10,801 bases of DNA from an uncultured Dermabacteraceae bacterium (GCA_943913905.1 CALTZZ010000078.1:1-10801), one strand, 5' to 3'. Positions 1 to 6,538 are shown, counted from the stretch's first letter. The notes: a model not told the origin generated them from the sequence alone. Program-made: numbers and translations.

Positions 1-171
1 GCACAGTGAAAAGTGCGGGGCGTCCCGTGTGAGGAGGGCGCGGTGGGACGGTGTGGGCGCGAGTTCGGTGAGGTGGTCGACGCGGTAGCGAGCGAGCGCC
101 TCGCCCATGGTGACCGCGTGCGTGGACCAGGTGCGCAAGTGCTCGGCGGGTGATTCAGAAGCGGTTTCCAT
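1..171 (-). CDS. Unrecognised protein, N-terminal 57 residues (cut by window edge)
   Basis: An open frame reads leftward from ATG at 171 to the first base of the window without a stop (57 codons). The peptide starts METASESPAEHLRTW and is fairly polar, with no signal peptide, membrane segment or motif that I recognise, so I give no function. The start is uncertain. The AAGGA before the ATG touches it directly and cannot act as a normal Shine-Dalgarno site, but a promoter-like pair (TTGAGG, 17 bases, CATTCT) ends six bases before the ATG, which fits a leaderless start. The frame stays open upstream, and a GTG at 219 would add 16 residues and carry the gene into the inverted repeat. The gene lies on the same strand as the DUF349 gene and downstream of it, but the repeat-bearing gap suggests its own control. 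Reality of the gene is moderately sure; its identity is unknown. Confidence 0.5.
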   Translation of the reverse strand, partial: METASESPAEHLRTWSTHAVTMGEALARYRVDHLTELAPTPSHRALLTRDAPHFSLC

Positions 172-177
172 TCCTTG

Positions 178-206
178 AGAATGGATGATCCCGGGACCAT
201 CCTCAA
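178..206 (-). promoter_or_regulatory. Candidate leaderless promoter for the left-edge gene
   Basis: On the minus strand TTGAGG (206-201) is followed by a 17-base spacer and CATTCT (183-178), then six bases and ATG at 171. Four of six bases match the -35 consensus and about three of six the -10, so it is weak by sequence but well spaced. The spacer holds most of the left arm of the inverted repeat, where a bound protein would block polymerase. Confidence 0.35.
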
Positions 207-251
207 CTGTCTCAGCCACGAATTGTGGATAAGCGGATGGTCCCGGGATCA
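186..251. repeat. Perfect 17-bp inverted repeat with 32-base spacer
   Basis: Bases 186-202 and 235-251 are exact reverse complements. Each arm contains the near-palindrome GATCCCGGGACC or its complement, centred on CCCGGG at 190-195 and 242-247. The two centres lie 52 bp apart, close to five helical turns. No T-run follows on either side, so a simple terminator is unlikely, and the 32-base loop is long for one. A pair of operator sites flanking or overlapping the promoter of the left-edge gene is the reading I prefer. An RNA stem between the two minus-strand genes is the alternative. Confidence 0.7.
224..232 (-). promoter_or_regulatory. Consensus DnaA box (TTATCCACA)
   Basis: The minus strand reads TTATCCACA at 232-224, an exact match to the classic DnaA box TTATNCACA. 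It lies inside the spacer of the inverted repeat at 186-251. I saw no second box nearby, so this is not an origin. It may be a DnaA-responsive regulatory site or a chance match. Confidence 0.35.
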
Positions 252-263
252 GCGGGGGAGTTG

Positions 264-1742
264 TTAACCGAGTTCTTGCGCGCTGCGTTCGATGACTGCG
301 AGCCATTCGCGGCGTGCATCGAGGGCGGCTTGGGCTTTGTCGATTTTACGTTGGTCGCCCGTCGCCTTGGCCTTTTCGAGGTCTTCTTGGTAGCTGGCGA
401 TGGCGGCGTGGAGTTGAGACGACGCGCCTTCAACTCGAGCCTTCGTCCGGGGGTCAGTGCGGCGCCATTCTTCGTCTTCGGCTTTGCTGAAGGCAGCGCG
501 AACCGCTCGAATTCGCTCATCGACCTTGCGCATGGCGTTGCGGGGGACTTTGCCCGCAGCGTCGTATTTCTCTTCGATGGAGCGGAACTGTTCTTTGGCC
601 TTGTCGAGGTCGGTGATCGGAAGCAGTGCTTCGGCCTCGTCCAGGAGCTTTTCCTTGACGACGAGGTTTTCTTTCTGCTCTGCTTCGGACGCTTTCAGGT
701 CTGCATTTCGCCGTTCGAAGAACGAATCTTGCGCGGCTTTGAAGCGAGCCCACTGGGCGTCGTCTTTCTTTCGGTTGCCGCGTGGGGCTGCGCGCCACTG
801 GTCCATAAGTTCGCGGAATTGGCGGGCGGTGGGGCCGAAGTCTTCGGAGTCTTTGATTTCTTCGGCCCGGGTAATGAGGGCTGATTTGATCTTTTCGGCT
901 TCGGCGTGCTGAACGTCGAGCTCGGCGAAGTGGGCGCGGCGCTTGCGGTCGAATTCGCTACGGGCGGCGCTCAAGCGCTTCCACAGTGCGTCTTCAACGT
1001 CGCGCTCAAGGGCGGGGCCAGCCTTCTGCATTTCCTTCCACGAGGGCACCATTTCGCGCATTGTCTGCGCTGCGTTCTTCCAGGAGATGCGGTGGGGGTC
1101 CGTGGCAACGAGGACTTCGATTTCTTCAACGAAGGCGGTGCGCTTGGCGGTTGCTTCTTCGCGGGCCGCGAGGCGTTCCTTTTCGAGCTCACCAATGAGC
1201 TCTTTCGCCTTTTCGCGCAGGTCGTGTGCGCGTTGGCGGAGGGCGGGGATGTCTCCCACGACCTTCGGTTCCTTCATGTTCTTGCGCATCTGTTCGAGGA
1301 TGCGATTGAGGTCCGCTTGTGTGAGTCCCGGTACCTGGAGCTTTTGCTCCATGAGGTCAAGGAACGCGGCAAGGTCAAGGTAAGCGTGGGCGAATGGGGT
1401 GAGTGCCGTCGTCCGGTCGACACCGGCGTCAGCGGTGCCGATCTCGCGGATCTGGGTGCCGTCTTTGACCGTCACCGTTCCGTCGTCCTTGACATCCCCG
1501 AATTCGAGGGCTTCGGTGACTTTGTCGTCGTCGTAATGCGCGGCAACGGGAACGACGGGCACGAGGGGAACGCTAGGGGCCTTGCCCGCCAGCTTGGCGG
1601 GGGAGGGGATCGCGCTAGGTTTCGGGGCCGACGGCTCCGTGACCGGGGTCGTAGCTTTGGTTGCCGTCGCGTCGGTGGAGGCATCCTTTGCTGCGTCCGG
1701 TGTTGGCTCCGTGACGGGGCCGTTGTTGTCGTTGGTGTTCAC
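264..1742 (-). CDS. DUF349 domain-containing protein (three repeats)
   Basis: The protein has 492 residues from a GTG at 1742. Residues 1 to about 68 are rich in Ala, Thr, Pro and Lys and probably disordered. Residues about 70-105 form a small beta-type region (FGDVKDDGTVTVKDG) of a kind I recall from actinobacterial DUF349 proteins. The rest is highly charged and helical, probably coiled coil, with three DUF349-type repeats near residues 221-276, 303-349 and 377-431. Typical repeat cores are QWARFKAAQDSFFERR and LWKRLSAARSEFDRKR. There is no signal peptide or membrane segment, so it is probably cytoplasmic. The biochemical role of the family is not firmly known to me. GAGGAG at 1754-1749 lies six bases before this GTG and three before the in-frame GTG at 1745, so either may be used. 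An upstream GTG at 1817 is open but would translate the leader hairpins. Confidence 0.9.
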   Translation of the reverse strand: MNTNDNNGPVTEPTPDAAKDASTDATATKATTPVTEPSAPKPSAIPSPAKLAGKAPSVPLVPVVPVAAHYDDDKVTEALEFGDVKDDGTVTVKDGTQIREIGTADAGVDRTTALTPFAHAYLDLAAFLDLMEQKLQVPGLTQADLNRILEQMRKNMKEPKVVGDIPALRQRAHDLREKAKELIGELEKERLAAREEATAKRTAFVEEIEVLVATDPHRISWKNAAQTMREMVPSWKEMQKAGPALERDVEDALWKRLSAARSEFDRKRRAHFAELDVQHAEAEKIKSALITRAEEIKDSEDFGPTARQFRELMDQWRAAPRGNRKKDDAQWARFKAAQDSFFERRNADLKASEAEQKENLVVKEKLLDEAEALLPITDLDKAKEQFRSIEEKYDAAGKVPRNAMRKVDERIRAVRAAFSKAEDEEWRRTDPRTKARVEGASSQLHAAIASYQEDLEKAKATGDQRKIDKAQAALDARREWLAVIERSAQELG

Positions 1743-1748
1743 CACTTG

Positions 1749-1754
1749 CTCCTC
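1749..1754 (-). promoter_or_regulatory. Ribosome binding site of the DUF349 gene
   Basis: GAGGAG on the minus strand, six bases before GTG 1742. It decides the start against the longer frame opening at GTG 1817, which has no such site and would read through two stem-loops. Confidence 0.7.
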
Positions 1755-1762
1755 GTGATCGC

Positions 1763-1855
1763 AAGCACCCGCATGGGTGCTTCGTACCGGGGGCGAAGCG
1801 TGCGCGCTTCGCACCACAATCCCGCGGCGATGCCGCGCGTAACGTTAAAACTGTA
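1763..1855 (-). promoter_or_regulatory. Leader of the DUF349 gene: candidate -10 and three stem-loops
   Basis: Three perfect short hairpins follow each other: 1823-1828 with 1832-1837 (6 bp, 3-base loop), 1793-1800 with 1805-1812 (8 bp, 4-base loop) and 1763-1770 with 1775-1782 (8 bp, 4-base loop). The last ends nine bases before the GAGGAG site. A minus-strand TACAGT at 1855-1850 fits a -10 box with a transcript start near 1843, which would give a leader of about 100 bases made almost wholly of these stems. I find no good -35. On the plus strand an overlapping TATCGT (1854-1859) could serve the MBL gene, so this may be a divergent promoter. The hairpins are certain as sequence; their function is inferred. 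Confidence 0.5.
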
Positions 1856-1919
1856 TCGTGAATAACAGCCCAGTCTGTACTTCAGTGTGGTTCTAAGCCG
1901 CGCTTGGCACGATGGAGTC

Positions 1920-2651
1920 ATGACTAGTTCTTCCGGCCCTGCCTCAGTCGCCTTTTTCGTGTCTCCTTTTCTTGCGGCCACGTGCTCTGTGTTCGCGTCC
2001 GACGGTGAATGTGTGATCGTCGACCCGGGGCTTAACGTGGCGGCGGCGGTCCGGGAGTATATTGCCGCGGAATCCCTCACGGTGGTCGGAGTACTTGTGT
2101 CACACGGTCACCTGGACCACGTCGCGGATGTGGTTGAACTGGTGCGGGAATTTGATTCGCCCGTGTACGTAGGGGCTGACGACGAGTACCGGTTGGATAA
2201 CCCTGTGGACCAGCTTCCGTCGGCCTTTACCGCTCAGGTGGCACCGCTGATGCAGGAGCGCGGCTGGGCGAAGCCAGCGCACACCGTGGTCCTTCGTGAG
2301 GGCGACGAGGTTGCCGTGGGGGCTACCCGATTCGTTGCGTGGGCCGCGCCAGGGCACACGGAGGGGTCAACAATTCTGGTGTGTGATTCCGAGGTGAAAA
2401 CAGAACCAGCAATGGGAGTGAGCCCTCGCTCTGTTCGCGCACCCGGGATCGCGTTTACCGGTGACGTGCTGTTTGCCGGAACGATCGGGCGGACTGATCT
2501 TCCCGGTGGAAGTCCAGAAGACATGAAGGCTTCTCTGTCTCGACTGCGGGGCGAAGCGTTCGAACGCCCGCACCATCTCATCGTCCCTGGGCACGGGGCT
2601 GTGTCTACGTTTGGCGACGAACTGGCGAATAATAGGTTCTTGTCCCTCTAA
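1920..2651 (+). CDS. MBL-fold metallo-hydrolase (glyoxalase II-like)
   Basis: A 243-residue protein of the metallo-beta-lactamase fold. The metal-binding motif SHGHLDH gives His62, His64, Asp66 and His67. Further ligands are His146 (APGHTEGS), Asp182 (TGDVLFAGTIGRTD) and His225 (PGHG). This is the layout of hydroxyacylglutathione hydrolase-like enzymes with a two-metal centre that hydrolyse thioesters. The usual long C-terminal substrate domain of true glyoxalase II is absent, so the substrate is open. It precedes hisS by 39 bases on the same strand and is probably cotranscribed. The ATG at 1920 is chosen because GGAG lies just before it, although the spacing of two bases is short. An in-frame GTG at 1887 would add 11 residues unlike the family start. 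Cytoplasmic, no signal peptide. Confidence 0.88.
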   Translation: MTSSSGPASVAFFVSPFLAATCSVFASDGECVIVDPGLNVAAAVREYIAAESLTVVGVLVSHGHLDHVADVVELVREFDSPVYVGADDEYRLDNPVDQLPSAFTAQVAPLMQERGWAKPAHTVVLREGDEVAVGATRFVAWAAPGHTEGSTILVCDSEVKTEPAMGVSPRSVRAPGIAFTGDVLFAGTIGRTDLPGGSPEDMKASLSRLRGEAFERPHHLIVPGHGAVSTFGDELANNRFLSL

Positions 2652-2690
2652 ATCCGTTTCGATTTTCTTCACTCGAGGAGTTGCGCGTTC

Positions 2691-4022
2691 ATGGCTAAAG
2701 TGACGCCCCTGTCAGGTTTTCCCGAATGGCTGCCGGCTGAACGGCGCGTTGAGCAGCACGTCATGGATACCTTCCGCGAGGTGGCTGAACTGCATGGCTT
2801 CGCCAACATTGAGACCCGCGCGGTTGAACCCATGGAACAACTGCTGCGCAAAGGCGAGATCGACAAAGAAGTGTACGTGATCTCCCGTTTGCACGCAGAT
2901 GAGGGTGGGGAGGCGAAGCTGGGGCTCCACTTCGACCTGACCGTGCCACTCGCTCGCTACGTGCTCGAGCACCAAAACGATCTGGCATTTCCGTTCCGTC
3001 GCTACCAGATCCAAAAAGTATGGCGCGGCGAGCGCCCGCAGGACGGCCGCTTCCGTGAGTTCTATCAGGCGGACATCGACATTATTGGCCAGGACTCACT
3101 TCCCGCTCACATGGACGCAGATGTCGCAATTGTGATGGCTGAAGTGCTGGGGCGTTTGCCGCTGCCCGGCTTCCGCATTTCCGTGAACAACCGTCGTTTG
3201 TCCGAAGCAGTATTCCGAGCGTTGGGCCTGGAAGACATCGACGGCGTGCTTCGGCAGCTGGACAAACTCGCAAAAATCGGGGCCGACGAAGTCAAGAAAC
3301 AACTCATGGGTCAGGTGGGAGCCTCCAGTGATCAGGCCGACGGATGCCTCGCCTTCGCTGCGATCCGCGCTGACCACACGAACCTCGCTGAGAAGGTCGC
3401 GGCTCTTGGCGTTGGCGGAGATGCCATCGATTCAGCCGTCGAAGATCTTGCCTTTGTGATCGATACGGTCAACTCTTCCGTACCAAATGCCTGCATTGCA
3501 GATCTATCGATTGCGCGCGGACTCGACTACTACACGGGGACGGTATTCGAGACGTTCGTGGAGGGCCACGAAGACCTCGGTTCGATTTGCTCGGGAGGCC
3601 GGTACGATCAGCTCGCCGCTGATAACCGGCACACCTATCCCGGAGTGGGGTTGTCGATCGGCCTTTCTCGTCTCGTGTCGAGGTTGGTCAAGGAAAACCT
3701 GGTGGGTGCCACACGCTCGGTGCCCACTGCCGTGTTGGTAGCGGTCAGCTCGGATGAAGATCGCGCTGCAAGTGTTGAAACGGCTCGGCGATTGAGGGCT
3801 CGGGGAATCGCAACAGAGGTCGCACCGACGGCGGCTAAGTTTGGCAAACAGATCAAGTATGCGGACCGGCGCGGTGTCCCGTTCGTGTGGTTCCCGACGA
3901 ACGAATCGGAGGGAGACGTCAAAGACATTCGCTCCGGAGAGCAGGTTGGCGCGCGCAGTGATGAATGGATGCCGTGCGACGAGGACCGATACGCGCGTGT
4001 GGTGCAAGCCACGCAGGACTGA
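2691..4022 (+). CDS. hisS: Histidyl-tRNA synthetase
   Basis: A 443-residue class II aminoacyl-tRNA synthetase that charges tRNA-His with histidine using ATP, in the cytoplasm, normally as a dimer. Visible parts are the motif 1 region with GLHFDLTVPLARYV (78-91), motif 2 with FRRYQIQKVWRGERPQ (102-117) followed by REFYQADIDIIG, the histidine-binding signatures ARGLDYYTG (275-283) and SGGRYDQL (301-308), and motif 3 with PGVGLSIGLSRL (317-328). The C-terminal anticodon-binding domain runs from about 345 to the end. The motif 2 tail (FYQADIDIIG) is unlike the E. coli HisRS sequence and matches a form I recall from actinobacteria. GAGGAG lies 10 bases before the ATG. The gene sits between the MBL hydrolase and the thioredoxin with short gaps, which suggests one operon. 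No missing catalytic segment is seen. Confidence 0.96.
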   Translation: MAKVTPLSGFPEWLPAERRVEQHVMDTFREVAELHGFANIETRAVEPMEQLLRKGEIDKEVYVISRLHADEGGEAKLGLHFDLTVPLARYVLEHQNDLAFPFRRYQIQKVWRGERPQDGRFREFYQADIDIIGQDSLPAHMDADVAIVMAEVLGRLPLPGFRISVNNRRLSEAVFRALGLEDIDGVLRQLDKLAKIGADEVKKQLMGQVGASSDQADGCLAFAAIRADHTNLAEKVAALGVGGDAIDSAVEDLAFVIDTVNSSVPNACIADLSIARGLDYYTGTVFETFVEGHEDLGSICSGGRYDQLAADNRHTYPGVGLSIGLSRLVSRLVKENLVGATRSVPTAVLVAVSSDEDRAASVETARRLRARGIATEVAPTAAKFGKQIKYADRRGVPFVWFPTNESEGDVKDIRSGEQVGARSDEWMPCDEDRYARVVQATQD

Positions 4023-4061
4023 CCACCGGAATAGATCGCGACACAGAGGAGTTTTGGGTAC

Positions 4062-4433
4062 ATGGCTACCATCACGATGACTAAGGAAAACCACGACGAA
4101 CTGGTGAAAGACGGAATCGTCTTCATCGATTTCTGGGCCGATTGGTGCGGTCCGTGCCAGCGTTTCGCCCCCATCTTTGAGAAGGCTTCAGAGGAAAACT
4201 CGGACGTCACGTTCGCCAAGGTCGATACCGAAGACCAGACGGAACTTCAGATGCAATATGGAGCGACCTCGATCCCGACGATCGTGGTGTACCGCGACGG
4301 AATTCCCGTATTTGGGCAGCCGGGGGCTCTCCGACAGGCGGATCTGGACTCACTGATTTCGCAGGTCCGTGGCCTCGATATGGACGAGGTGCGCAAGGCA
4401 TACGCTGAAGCCCAGGCGAAGCGTCAGGGCTAA
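4062..4433 (+). CDS. Thioredoxin family protein
   Basis: A 123-residue single-domain thioredoxin. The redox site is WCGPC with Cys29 and Cys32, within FWADWCGPCQ, and the cis-proline is Pro72 in TSIPT. After the core fold the tail of about 20 residues (MDEVRKAYAEAQAKRQG) is charged and helical, slightly longer than in classical thioredoxin. No signal peptide or lipobox is present, so it is cytoplasmic and probably reduced by thioredoxin reductase encoded elsewhere. AGAGGAG stands 10 bases before the ATG. It follows hisS by 39 bases with no terminator between, and a strong hairpin follows it, so it is likely the last gene of the MBL-hisS-trx unit. Whether it is the main TrxA or a second thioredoxin cannot be told here. 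Confidence 0.93.
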   Translation: MATITMTKENHDELVKDGIVFIDFWADWCGPCQRFAPIFEKASEENSDVTFAKVDTEDQTELQMQYGATSIPTIVVYRDGIPVFGQPGALRQADLDSLISQVRGLDMDEVRKAYAEAQAKRQG

Positions 4434-4456
4434 CCGCCTTTTCGACGATGCACGGA

Positions 4457-4488
4457 TGTGGGCGCGGGAGGGAGCTCCCGCGCCCACA
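4457..4488 (+). terminator. Rho-independent terminator after the thioredoxin gene
   Basis: A perfect 14-bp G+C-rich stem (4457-4470 with 4475-4488) with the four-base loop GGAG, followed by a short pyrimidine-rich tail (CTCGTTTCT). It begins 24 bases after the stop. The weak T-run is typical of G+C-rich genomes. Confidence 0.85.
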
Positions 4489-4523
4489 CTCGTTTCTAGG
4501 ACAGTATTTTTATGCACTCGTAG

Positions 4524-4554
4524 TTGTAAAAATGGCTTCGCCTTCGCGTAGTGT
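4524..4554 (+). promoter_or_regulatory. Candidate leaderless promoter of the siderophore-interacting gene
   Basis: TTGTAA (4524-4529), a 19-base spacer and TAGTGT (4549-4554) stand before ATG 4561. The predicted transcript start, about seven bases after the -10, falls on the A of the ATG, and there is no real Shine-Dalgarno site. The block 4501-4535 is A+T-rich against its surroundings. I looked for an IdeR/DtxR iron box here and found no convincing match. Confidence 0.5.
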
Positions 4555-4560
4555 GAAATT

Positions 4561-5418
4561 ATGAGTGATTCCGTGACGACACCTAAACCTCGCAAACGCG
4601 ATCACGCTCAGGCCGTCATGACGGTGCAGGAGAAGCGACGGCTCACACCGGGTTTGGTCCGCTTGGTACTGGGTGGTCCGGGCTTTAGCACCATACGCGA
4701 CAATTCGCATACGGATTCGTACGTGAAACTGCTTCTTCCCGAACCCGGATCCGGCCTCCTGCCTCCCTACGATCTTGATGCCATTCGCCGCGACTCGCCC
4801 GAACTGCTCCCTATGAAGCGGACGTATACCGTTCGACGGTGGGACCGTGACCGCGGCGAAATCTGGATCGACGTCGTTATTCATAACGAACCCGGTCACA
4901 CTGGGATAGCGAGTGACTGGGCGGATTCCGCTCTGCCCGGTGATGACATAGCAGTCATGGGAGCTGGTGGCGGATACTCTCCGAATCCGTCGGCCCGTTT
5001 CCACCTCCTGGTTGGTGATCTTGCTACTGCCCCGGCTATCGCGGCGTCGCTCGAGGCTATGCCCGATGACGCGCGCGGCGCAGCGCTCATTCAGGTAGAA
5101 CATGCGGAGAACCGACTCCTCGATCTTCGCCATCCCGAAGGTGTACCAGTTTCATGGATCGTGGGGGACCAAGATGATCTGGTGGATGCGGTGACGAAGC
5201 TTTCGATCGAAGACTCGATCGTTGCGGATCGGGGAGTCCAGGTGTTTTGCCATGCAGAGCGCGGACTGACGAAGCGTCTTCGGCACCACCTCGTGGCGGA
5301 GCGAGGAATTGACCGAGCGGATATTTCGATCTCGGCATACTGGGCGCAGGGGCGTATCGAGGACGAGTTCCAGGCAGAAAAGAAGGAACCAATCGGGCGG
5401 ATTGATCCGGCTGCGTAG
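4561..5418 (+). CDS. Siderophore-interacting protein (FAD/NAD(P)H ferric reductase)
   Basis: A 285-residue protein of the ViuB/SIP family, which releases iron from ferric siderophores in the cytoplasm by reducing it with NAD(P)H through FAD. The N-terminal FAD-binding barrel spans about 15-145 and carries the flavin motif KRTYTVR (86-92), followed by HNEPGHTGIASDWA (108-121). The C-terminal NAD(P)H domain spans about 147-270, with GDLATAPAI (152-160) in place of the common DETALPAI. It ends in the family mark YWAQGR (260-265). The length is normal for the family. The start ATG is preceded by a -10 box six bases away rather than by a ribosome site. No siderophore transport or synthesis gene is adjacent, so its partner is unknown. 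Iron control is plausible but no operator is visible. Confidence 0.92.
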   Translation: MSDSVTTPKPRKRDHAQAVMTVQEKRRLTPGLVRLVLGGPGFSTIRDNSHTDSYVKLLLPEPGSGLLPPYDLDAIRRDSPELLPMKRTYTVRRWDRDRGEIWIDVVIHNEPGHTGIASDWADSALPGDDIAVMGAGGGYSPNPSARFHLLVGDLATAPAIAASLEAMPDDARGAALIQVEHAENRLLDLRHPEGVPVSWIVGDQDDLVDAVTKLSIEDSIVADRGVQVFCHAERGLTKRLRHHLVAERGIDRADISISAYWAQGRIEDEFQAEKKEPIGRIDPAA

Positions 5419-5465
5419 TGGCAGACTCGTCCACACGTGTCGGTATCCCCATGTCCGTGGCCGCG

Positions 5466-5497
5466 TTGAATGACGTCGTACCGCGTCGGCGTACATT
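5466..5497 (+). promoter_or_regulatory. Candidate leaderless promoter of tag
   Basis: TACATT at 5492-5497 matches the TANNNT form of a -10 box and ends six bases before ATG 5504, so the transcript would start at the ATG. TTGAAT at 5466-5471 could be the -35, but the 20-base spacer is long. GAAGG lies only one base before the ATG, too close to serve as a normal ribosome site. The gap 5419-5503 holds no clear terminator. Confidence 0.45.
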
Positions 5498-5503
5498 GAA
5501 GGC

Positions 5504-6145
5504 ATGACTACCGACCTACCAACGCGGCCGCCGTGGGCCGACTCCTCTCCGATGCTTGCCGAGTACTACGACACGGAATGGGGAGTCCCCGTGCGGGACG
5601 AAGACGGTGTTTTCGAACGCCTCTCCCTCGAAGCGTTCCAGTGCGGGCTGTCATGGGCCACGATTCTTCGCCGGCGCCCGGCATTTCGTGAAGCATTCGC
5701 CGATTTTCGAATCGACGACGTTGCCCAGTTCGACGACTCCCGCATCGAAGCGCTCATGGGAAACCACGCGATCATTCGGAATCGACGCAAGATAGAGGCC
5801 ACGGTAAGTAATGCACGTGCGGCTGTGGGCCTGCGCGAGGAAGGCACCGATATCGCCGAACTGGTGTGGAGCTACCTTCCGGACTCAACGTACGCACCGC
5901 ATATAGTTGACGACATTCCCACGCAGGATGACGCGTCACGGAGCATGGCGCGTGGGCTAAAAAAGCGAGGATTCCGCTTCGTGGGGCCCACAACGTGCTT
6001 CGCACTCATGGAATCAATCGGCATGCACGATACTCACCTCGTCGGGTCACTACGGCGTGGCATCTCGGGACTATGGGAAGCCGACGGCACCAGAAACAAC
6101 GCACCCGCAGCCGTCGCTGCGGGTGCGAACAATGCTCGAGATTAG
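5504..6145 (+). CDS. tag: DNA-3-methyladenine glycosylase I, zinc site apparently lost
   Basis: A 213-residue base-excision repair enzyme of the Tag family, which removes 3-methyladenine from alkylated DNA. Family marks are YYDTEWGVPVRD (21-32), LEAFQCGLSW (42-51) with Glu43 in the place of the catalytic glutamate (E. coli Glu38), a central IIRNRRKIEA (90-99) and LKKRGFRFVGPTTCFALME (152-170). In E. coli Tag a zinc ion is held by Cys4, His17, His175 and Cys179. By my hand alignment these positions are here Pro9, Tyr22, His178 and Ser182, so only one ligand remains. The tail after about residue 190 is rich in Ala and Asn, and its codons form a hairpin used, I think, as the nirD terminator. It converges on nirD with three bases between the stops. 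Adjacent metal-free variants may exist; activity is likely but not proven. Confidence 0.92.
   Translation: MTTDLPTRPPWADSSPMLAEYYDTEWGVPVRDEDGVFERLSLEAFQCGLSWATILRRRPAFREAFADFRIDDVAQFDDSRIEALMGNHAIIRNRRKIEATVSNARAAVGLREEGTDIAELVWSYLPDSTYAPHIVDDIPTQDDASRSMARGLKKRGFRFVGPTTCFALMESIGMHDTHLVGSLRRGISGLWEADGTRNNAPAAVAAGANNARD
6100..6127 (-). terminator. Terminator of nirD inside the 3' end of tag
   Basis: An 11-bp perfect stem (6100-6110 with 6117-6127) with a six-base loop lies inside the last codons of tag. Read on the minus strand it begins 21 bases after the nirD stop and is followed by GTTTCT, a T-rich tail. On the plus strand the bases after the stem are not T-rich, so it serves nirD better than tag. 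Confidence 0.65.
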
Positions 6146-6148
6146 CGT

Positions 6149-6538
6149 TCAGCGCTGCGGAAGCTCCTTGGCAACTGCCGATGTGCGCGAAGCGAGGTCA
6201 ACCTCGATCAAACCCTCGGCGTTAACTCGGTTCTTGTACACCGCGAGGCGGAAGTTCGAAGTCGTGTAACACTCGCCGGTCGCCAGGTCGTAGCTTTCCT
6301 TGTAGAGAGGGCTAGCTATGGTCGGGCGGCGCTCACCTTCGACCTCGTGGTCGCCGACGATGCCGCGGCTCATGACGCCCTGCTCAGTGCGGGGATCGAT
6401 GTTGGAGGTGATGTAGATGTTTCCGTCCCAGGCTTTGAAGACGGCAATCTGTTCGGTTCCGTACAGGGCTGCCTCGCCCCATTCCGCCTCCAGATCGTTG
6501 ACGTTGCACACGGGCTGCCAGTTCTCGGCGTTGTTCAT
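6149..6538 (-). CDS. nirD: Nitrite reductase (NADH) small subunit
   Basis: A 129-residue NirD protein, the small partner of NirB in the cytoplasmic enzyme that reduces nitrite to ammonium with NADH. It has the Rieske-like fold of the family: AVFKAWDGNIYITSNIDP (32-49), VMSRGIVGD (55-63) and IASPLYKESYDLATGEC (74-90). As is usual for NirD, the Cys-X-His and Cys-X2-His cluster ligands of true Rieske proteins are missing, so it should not bind iron-sulfur. I chose the ATG at 6538 because AGGA stands shortly before it; the frame is open upstream for 13 more codons (ATG at 6577), a stretch that covers the C8 tract. Unlike the common nirB-nirD order on one strand, it is transcribed away from nirB. 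It ends three bases from the stop of tag. Confidence 0.93.
   Translation of the reverse strand: MNNAENWQPVCNVNDLEAEWGEAALYGTEQIAVFKAWDGNIYITSNIDPRTEQGVMSRGIVGDHEVEGERRPTIASPLYKESYDLATGECYTTSNFRLAVYKNRVNAEGLIEVDLASRTSAVAKELPQR

Noticed and set aside
186..251. The inverted repeat as a Rho-independent terminator of the DUF349 gene
   Set aside because: The 32-base loop is long and no T-run follows on the minus strand, so termination is the weaker reading, though not excluded.
1743..1817. N-terminal extension of the DUF349 protein from GTG 1817
   Set aside because: It would translate two perfect hairpins and lacks a ribosome site, while GAGGAG is well placed for GTG 1742.
225..1865. Long plus-strand open frames (225-884, 906-1865) antisense to the DUF349 gene
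   Set aside because: They mirror a gene with recognisable DUF349 repeats, have no ribosome site I can see, and read as composition shadows.
4489..4560. Iron-regulator (IdeR/DtxR) box before the siderophore-interacting gene
   Set aside because: The A+T-rich stretch has no 19-bp palindrome close to the known consensus.
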